Source of the DNA: Craterostigma plantagineum | Taxonomy: Eukaryota; Streptophyta; Magnoliopsida; Lamiales; Linderniaceae | Direction: 5' to 3' | Assembly (NCBI GenBank): GCA_027422505.1 | Contig: JAPQWV010001361.1 | Coordinates: 29,484-93,483, forward strand | Length of the DNA stretch: 64,000 nt | Program-made: the position numbers and the translations under genes | The notes under the pieces: generated by a model | What the model was told of the DNA's origin: nothing | Database searches by the model: none | What the model saw: only the letters and a program-made list of their open reading frames with translations | Shown here: one piece after another, positions 57,893-64,000 of the stretch | How the letters are laid out: each line of letters opens with the position of its first letter | How positions within the stretch are numbered: position 1 is the first letter of the stretch

Positions 57893-59764
57893 ATGGCCCT
57901 CTCAAAACCCTACGGCTTCCTCACGCGCCTCGCTAAAACCCTGACCCGCGACAAACCCCACGCGCCACCTTTCCTCCCCCGCCTCCTCTCCTTTGCCACC
58001 CCAGAAGAAGCAGCCGCGGAACGCCGCAAGCGCAAGCGCCGCCTCCGCATCGAGCCGCCGCTCAGGCATGCGCCCCACCCTGCCCCAGCTCCTCAGCCGT
58101 CGCCGCAGCAAAATCCCAATTCCCCGAAATTGCCGGAACCGATCTCGGCGCTCAGCGGAAACCGACTCAATCTACACAATAAGATCCTCGGCCTCATCCG
58201 TGAGAACGACCTCAAAGAAGCTTCGCTTCTCACGCGCCACTCCGTTTACTCCAACGCGCGGCCCACAATCTACACTTGCAACGCCGTCATGACGGCGCAG
58301 CTGAGGCAGGCTCAGTATGCCGACCTTTTGTCCCTGCATAGGTTCGTCACGCAGGCTGGCGTGGCGCCTAATTTGATCACGCACAATCTGCTCTTGACTG
58401 TTTACTTGGACTGTCGTAAGGTTGATTTAGCTTTGGAGCAGTACAAAAATCTGATCAATGAGGCCCCTTTTAACCCTTCGCCGACCACTTATAGGATTTT
58501 GGTCAGAGGGTTGGTGTGGAATGGGGAGGTGGATAAGGCTGTGGAGATTAAGGATGATATGGAGAACAGAGGACATGGGGTTGATACTACGATTTATTCT
58601 TATTTGATGCTTGGGAAGGTTAAGAACGGAGATGGGGATGGGGTTTTTGCTTTGTACGATGAACTGAAGGGAAAATGGGTGTAGAGGAAGGTGCAGATGT
58701 TATGGATGGTGTTTTGTGTGGGAATTTGATGAAAGGGTGGTTCTTGAAAGGGATGGATAAAGAGGCCATGGAGTGTTACGAGAGGTTTTTGGGTGGGAAT
58801 TCGGGCGAATTTGAATTGAGTGCAGCTGCGTATAATGATATTCTCGAGGCATTAAGGGATAATGGGAGGTTTGAGATGGCTCTTGAATTGTTTGAGAGGA
58901 TGAAGGCTGAGCACACACCCCCGAAAAGGTTGAGCGTGAATCTGGGAAGTTACAACGTGGTTGTGGAGGGTTATTGCAAGGAGAAGAGGTTTGAAGAAGC
59001 GATTGAGGTTTTCGAGAGTATGGGAGAGAAGGGCGCTTTCCGATGTGTTATCATATAATGTATTGATCGATAGCTTGTGCGAGAACGGTAGGTTAGCAGA
59101 AGCAGAGAAACTGTTCGAGGGTATGAATGAGAAGAAAGTGAGCCCAGACGAGTACACTTTTGCCACATTAATGGATGCCTGCTTGAAGGAAGATAGGCAC
59201 GACGATGCAGCTCAGTACTTTAAGGCTATGGTTGAAGCAAAGTTGAGGCCTAGTCTGGCAGTTTACAACCGTTTGGTCGAAGGGTTGGTGAAAGTTGGAA
59301 AGGTCGAAGATGCAAAAATGTTCTTCGATCTGATGGTTACGAAGCTGAAGATGAACGACGATGCGTACAAATTTATCATGAACGCACTCTTCGAAGCAGG
59401 GAAACACGATGAAATCTTGAAGATCGTAGACAATATGTTGAGAGAGGATCCAAATGATTTTACGGAGGAAGTAGAGGAGTTTGTGAAAGAAGGCTTGAGA
59501 AAAGTCGGTAGAGAAGATGAAGTGATGGAGATTAAATTGAACATAGAAAAGGAAAAAGCTGAAGCCGCTGCTAAGGTTGCCGAAGAAGCCGAAAGAGCTA
59601 AAGCAAGTGCTAAAGCTGCTGTTGCATCATTGTTGCCTTCTAAGCTATTGGACAACAAAGATGAAGCCATGGAAGGTAAAGAAGCTTCTTCTGTTTCAGG
59701 GAATGCTGAGCATGTAAAAGAAGGAACAGCTGAAGATGAAGGTAGCCAGCAAGTAGTCATGTAA
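57893..59764 (+). CDS. NUWA: NUWA-type P-class PPR protein
   Basis: Intronless, about 623 aa. The N-terminus [19 protein letters not shown] is an Arg-rich organellar presequence. [23 protein letters not shown] is diagnostic of the At3g49240 (NUWA/EMB1796) group. A Pro-rich linker and [16 protein letters not shown] follow, then PPR motifs from about residue 115 to 530 ([59 protein letters not shown]). The end is an Ala/Glu/Lys coiled coil ([20 protein letters not shown]). From published work on this group, NUWA takes part in organellar C-to-U editing complexes with DYW2 and is essential early in development. Two one-base shifts (near 58675 and 59035) compensate in length. The gene is convergent with SINAT, 180 bp apart. 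Confidence 0.9.
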
Positions 59765-59944
59765 TAATATGTCTTTCTTCATTTCAGCTAGACATGATGA
59801 CATTGCCTTTATTGTAATCTCAAGTTGTTGAAATGAAACACAGTTTCTTTAATGTAATAACAAGATACATCATTCAGTTTGAACTGTCTCAGACAAAGGG
59901 AAGGGACACAGAAACACAGCATAACGACACGAAATCGAAAAACA

Positions 59945-61166
59945 TCAGCTACAAAGGTTCGGTATGATCCCAGCATCAGGATTCTGTTGTTCCTTCCATA
60001 TTCTCCCAGTAACCCTAAGCTTCAGCTCTTTCCTATCACCGCCAGAGAAGAAAAGCGCCATATTTCTCTGTATGATGAGGCCATCATGGCTGTCTCTCAC
60101 CTTACGGTGGCTATCTCTGATGCTCCGAGGCGTACCTCCCATGACAGTTTCCTACCGTTACCACCTACTTCTAAACTGTAGCTGTAGTTTCTTGCCTCGG
60201 CCTCATCGCCCATAAAGCGAAGAAAAGCCATGTACACTGGGGCCATTCCTAGCTGAAATGCCTCAAAGTGGAGGCAAAAGTATTGTCCAAAGCAGTGGAA
60301 AACCTAGCGAAGTAAGACAGCAACGAAAAACTAATAAGATTGGCATGAAATGGGATGCAATGCAACTTTAACAAAAAATTTAACAAAAAAAAAGCTCAAC
60401 TGTTAACATCCACGTGGCGTTTTCCACTTCGCGGGGATTCGACTTGACGTAACGGTGGTTGAAAGTGCAGCCCGAGTGCATATCCACTTTGTGGTCGTCT
60501 CTCAGGTGAGTGACTAAGTAAGGAATATCGCCAGTAACTGCACATTCTGAGCCAGCGTAAGGACAGTTGTATGGTCTGAAGCTGCAGATGGCCTCGTGCT
60601 TGAGTTTGCTGTAATAAGGAAATATCCGGGACAGCCCAGAGTGTAGTGCTTGCATGGAAGCTCAAGCGATTCTGCAACCTTCTCAAGCGCTAAGCACCTT
60701 ATGTCTCCGAGCTCTTGCCTACACGTCGGGCATCGATTGTGCACCCTCGTTTTGCAGGTCGAACAAAGGGTGTGTCCATTGCGACACTGCGTAATAAAAA
60801 GGATCATAAGATCAGATAGAGAAATTCCACAACTTAATTTCCCATTGAGATTCAACAACTAAAGAGTTCAAGGCAAGAAGCAAAAGATTTCAGGCAACAA
60901 AGACCATTAGAGCTTATAAAATGAGGTGAGGTAAAAGAAGAGGAAACCTGATGAATTGGTGGGTACATAGAATTAGTGCAAACAGGGCATTCAAGCAATT
61001 CATGAACACTTGTAGGTGCATTTCCAGAAGGAACTATACTGCGGCTGTAAGGCTTTGAAGAGAAATTGCCATGAGGTTTGGATAATGCTGACGTTTGAAT
61101 ATCTTCATCTTCAATTCCATCTGTTGAAGACACGCACTCCACGCTGTGCATTTCAACTGCGTCCAT
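59945..61166 (-). CDS. SINAT: SINAT-type RING E3 ubiquitin ligase
   Basis: Exons 61166-60948, 60786-60401 and 60303-59945 on the minus strand; about 321 aa. After an acidic N-terminus comes the RING finger: LLECPVCTNSMYPPIHQ, split by intron 1 from CRNGHTLCSTCKTRVHNRCPTC. The SINA domain follows with its zinc fingers (LPCKHYTLGCP, HEAICSFRPYNCPYAGSEC, HLRDDHKVDMHSGCTFNHRYV) and the TRAF-like C-terminal fold (VFHCFGQYFCLHFEAFQLG, NPDAG near the end). SINATs dimerise and ubiquitinate targets such as transcription factors and autophagy components. Two one-base deletions lie near 60620 and 60135. A 5' UTR intron spans about 61183-61554; its donor GTAAGC and acceptor TTAAG are visible. Confidence 0.92.
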
Positions 61167-62184
61167 TTCTTGGATATTCCCTTAAGATCAAGAAAACACA
61201 CAGATCACGAAGATCTAATCCTTACCCCCACAAATTAGAAGCTTTTTGATTTATGGGATTCTTTCTTTCTCGCCCAAAATTTCAAGTTTTTCCCAGAAAT
61301 CAAAACGACCCCAAATCTATGACACACTAGATCGATCAATCGGAGGAATTACTAGTAAAAGAATTCCCCGACGATTCCCGTTCCCCTTTTTTCGGGTTTC
61401 CCTCCTCAAATCTTCTTTCTTGAAAATTTTAACTGGGCTGAGAAAACTAAGTAAAAGAAACGAGAGGAGAGGAGAGGAGATGAAGAACCAAAGAGAAAAA
61501 AGATTAAAAAGAGAAAATAGAGAAGAAAGAAGAAAGATCAATCAATAGCTTACCTTTCAAGTAGGAACCTTTCTTCAATATTCAGTCGGTCCATCCATAT
61601 GGTAGGTATTGAGGGAGAGAGATGAGGATCGCCGTTGATTTTGAATAATTGAAGTTGGGATGGGAAGTCAATCAACGACTCTAATTAGACAATTTTGTTT
61701 ATCTTTGCTCTTTGATTTAATAGTGGTTAACTGTTAGCTGACAATTGGTTTACCCTCGTATTCGTTTTTAGTATATATCACCTTAATTGCAGGTTGTTGA
61801 GCCATCATTTTCAGAAAGGCTGTTTCGATCACTAGCCATCTTCTTCGTCGTCATCATCATCATCAAGAACTAATATGCCCTTAAAGAGGAACTTATATAA
61901 GGTACAGTACAACAGTTCATCGGAAAATATGGTTCTAGTGTGTCTGTATATTGGAGGAGGAGACGAGTTTGAAAGATTATTACAATGGCAATAACACCAC
62001 ACACAATGCACAGCATGTAATAGCCACGAAAAGCTTGGCAAACCATACTCATTGAACCCTACCTACAAGTTATTCGACAAATTCCTACGCATCGAAGATG
62101 AATTCAGTTAGAAAATCAATCTGCTTCTGTTCCCAATTAAAAGAAGCCGCCGGCGAGTTTGATGATGGGAACGACATCCTATCT
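61167..62184. other. SINAT leader and intergenic spacer
   Basis: Holds the SINAT 5' UTR and its intron, including a GAGAG-rich run at about 61463-61480 and promoter. Further right is the 3' region of the DMS3-like gene. A GAT/ATC microsatellite lies near 61845-61865. No additional gene recognised. Confidence 0.45.
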
Positions 62185-64000
62185 TCACTTAGCGGGATTT
62201 CGAGAAAACTGGTGAAACATTAAAGAAGCAAAGAACTTCTGTCAGAAAACATCTAGAACGAGAGAGTTTATAACACAAAGAAGTGAACGATTTGAAAATC
62301 TTTTGTCAGCTTTTTGATATGAGAAGGGTTAGATTAAGATTAAAGACGAGCTCTTCAACAAAACGATAAAATTCAAAAAGTACCTGAAATGCAAGTGATC
62401 TTGCAGCTGTAATACGTATAAACTCGCTCTTCTTCGTCTCAAAGTTGGCTTTTGCGTGTGCCAACAGCCCTGTTCTCTCTGCAAGTCTTCCACTACTTGA
62501 TTCTTCTTCCATGTACATTCTTTCAATTGGTTCTCTCTTGCAAAATAGCTTTCAGGGAGGTTAACTTTTTTGGAACCAACGGGGAACTGAACTGTTAAAT
62601 CTTCCCTACGATAAGACACATTCACGTGTAAAAAACCAGTGGTTTGTGTAGGACAATAAATGTCAATCTTCATACCGTGGATGGCCAAAATAGAACATGG
62701 CTGAGTTTTTCATGATTCCTCCATCGAGTGATATGGCACCATTGGAATGTAAGGGATGGCCTTCAACATATCATCCCTCGATCTGTATACTTGCGAATTC
62801 GAGAAGAGGTTATAGAAAAGAGTATCTCTTAAGCTGTACACTGTAGTTGACGCGTAATGATATAACTCTGCTTCATCTATATAGATCATATTTACAGCAA
62901 AACCAATAAACCCGTGTGGAGTTTCCCCATTGGGCATCTTTGGCTTCAGAAGATCGAGTCTCCGTTGAGGGTCATCAGCTATAATTTCACCAGCATACGG
63001 TCTATATAGCGAGGTAGTCATACAAGAATGAATGACATGAATTAATATGGATACAAAATTATCGATAGGATATAGTGATCTCTGCGTATCCTCTTGGTCG
63101 TGTGTAGAGATACATACCTTAGCTTATCAAGAAACATAATATTCGGAGAAGCTTTACTTTCCAGACCATCCTTATTGCAACTTTCAGAGGCTTGGGGGCG
63201 TTTATAGCTCTTGCACACTATAGCCTGCATAGTTTCTTGGCCCAAATATTCCGACAGAAGCCTAGTTCAGACAGTTGAACAGGAAATAACGACACCATAT
63301 TAGTTATTAGTACCAGATTCCACGCTGATAGAGGGCAACAATCTATATTCTGCAACACTTCCCCAACACGGGCTATAAAAACCAACCTGCTGAGGTTCAT
63401 ATCATTGACTTTCCAAGCGTTGCAACAGACCTATCACATCTTCTGCCCACGGTTGATCAGCGAAACGAGCTTTCAGGACACTTTTCTCTTCAGATATCTT
63501 GGATGTAAGAGTATCATTTCTACTTCATCAGTGTCCATGGAGGAAGGGCCTTTGTTCTCTGTTGGGGATAAACCTGCAGTATGATATTCCCAATTGCAAC
63601 TGCAAAAAAAAAAGTCAAGCATGGTATTTTCAAGACATTATTTACATAATGATAAGACTATGACGCATACAAGTGAATCGAATTCAACGATGCATACTTT
63701 TGCCTTCACAATATGACTTAAAAGAGAATAATGAAATCATAAAGACTGGATGGAAATTGGTCATACGCACCCTGCATATCAAGAATTGATTCCTCTATTT
63801 TGTTCTTTTGGCCTCTTAAGTAATTGATATTGTCTTCATAATGCTTGATTTTAGTACCCAGCTCCTTCAGATCATCTTCCACTTTCTGCAAAAAGTTATA
63901 CCAATATATCTTTATCATTAGCCAAGAATAATACAGGAGAAAATCTGGGAGAAACTAAAGTCCAAGTGCAAGTGAGGTAGATATTTACAGAGATTGCTTC
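62185..64000 (-). CDS. DMS3: DMS3-like SMC-hinge protein, partial
   Basis: Minus strand, 5' end outside the window. Recognised exons: about 63898-63773 (coiled coil [20 protein letters not shown]), an uncertain exon in 63410-63575, 63261-63118 ([19 protein letters not shown]), 63001-62676 ([48 protein letters not shown]), 62605-62384 ([31 protein letters not shown]) and 62208-62185. DMS3 binds DRD1 and RDM1 in the DDR complex that lets RNA polymerase V make scaffold RNA for RNA-directed DNA methylation. One-base deletions occur near 62735 and 62475. Between CKSY and LRPYAG the segment normally reading like GLHGLGASIGR is missing, so this may be a divergent paralogue. GMI1 is a less likely alternative. 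Confidence 0.75.

Noticed and set aside
1..64000. tRNA, rRNA or microRNA genes
   Set aside because: None could be recognised by eye. The long hairpins at 30412 and 31695 are far larger than microRNA precursors and have transposon target duplications.

Overview
Plant nuclear DNA, from a core eudicot (an asterid or Lamiales-type genome is my guess; the window cannot prove it). The grounds are AT-rich intergenic DNA, small GT-AG introns, plant-only gene families (CRF, PPR, SINAT, DMS3, pectin methylesterase with an inhibitor-like pro-region), Ty1/copia elements with the initiator-Met primer site, and many terminal-inverted-repeat elements.

Layout. 1-2.3 kb: a duplicated, partly inverted composite repeat, then a short fragment resembling P5CS. 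2.3-9.4 kb: two convergent inactive LRR-receptor-like pseudokinase genes with a young copia element (3176-8125, TSD ATGTA) inserted between their 3' ends. 9.9-13.6 kb: a head-to-head pair, a small myosin-TH1-like protein and an intact P-class PPR protein. 14-25 kb: a transposon block holding a TIR element with ATACCA words, a non-autonomous copia element that keeps only gag and protease plus an acidic C-terminal region (17169-20617, TSD TATTC), and a 4.2 kb TIR element full of TACCAC words (TSD TAAAATAAA). 26-27 kb: a cytokinin response factor gene, followed by about 7 kb of gene-free DNA with G-box islands and two foldback elements. 34-64 kb: a gene-rich segment with a DnaJ/DUF3444 protein, a PTB-type RNA-binding protein, a kinase-less LRK10-like receptor, SFT2, SF3a60 (SF3A3), a CCT-motif protein, a pectinesterase, a NUWA-type PPR, a SINAT E3 ligase and a DMS3-like SMC-hinge protein (5' end outside the window).

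The genes form no operon or single pathway. The functional links are local: two divergent pairs sharing short promoters (TH1/PPR and SFT2/SF3A3), TGGGCY 'site II' clusters close upstream of NUWA and PTB, and a pectinesterase-NUWA-DMS3 order that appears to match Arabidopsis chromosome 3.

Two points matter most. First, nearly every multi-domain gene in the right half and both copia elements carry isolated one-base indels, mostly deletions and often in homopolymers, while the protein on each side stays conserved. This looks like residual long-read assembly error, so I annotate these as genes rather than pseudogenes. Second, three TIR elements (14.9, 21.0 and 31.7 kb) share one terminal consensus (roughly GGGYTAATT...TCAG.CCC) and interiors built from TACCA words. 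Two of them have perfect 9-bp target duplications that are reverse complements of each other. They may form an undescribed Mutator-like non-autonomous family.
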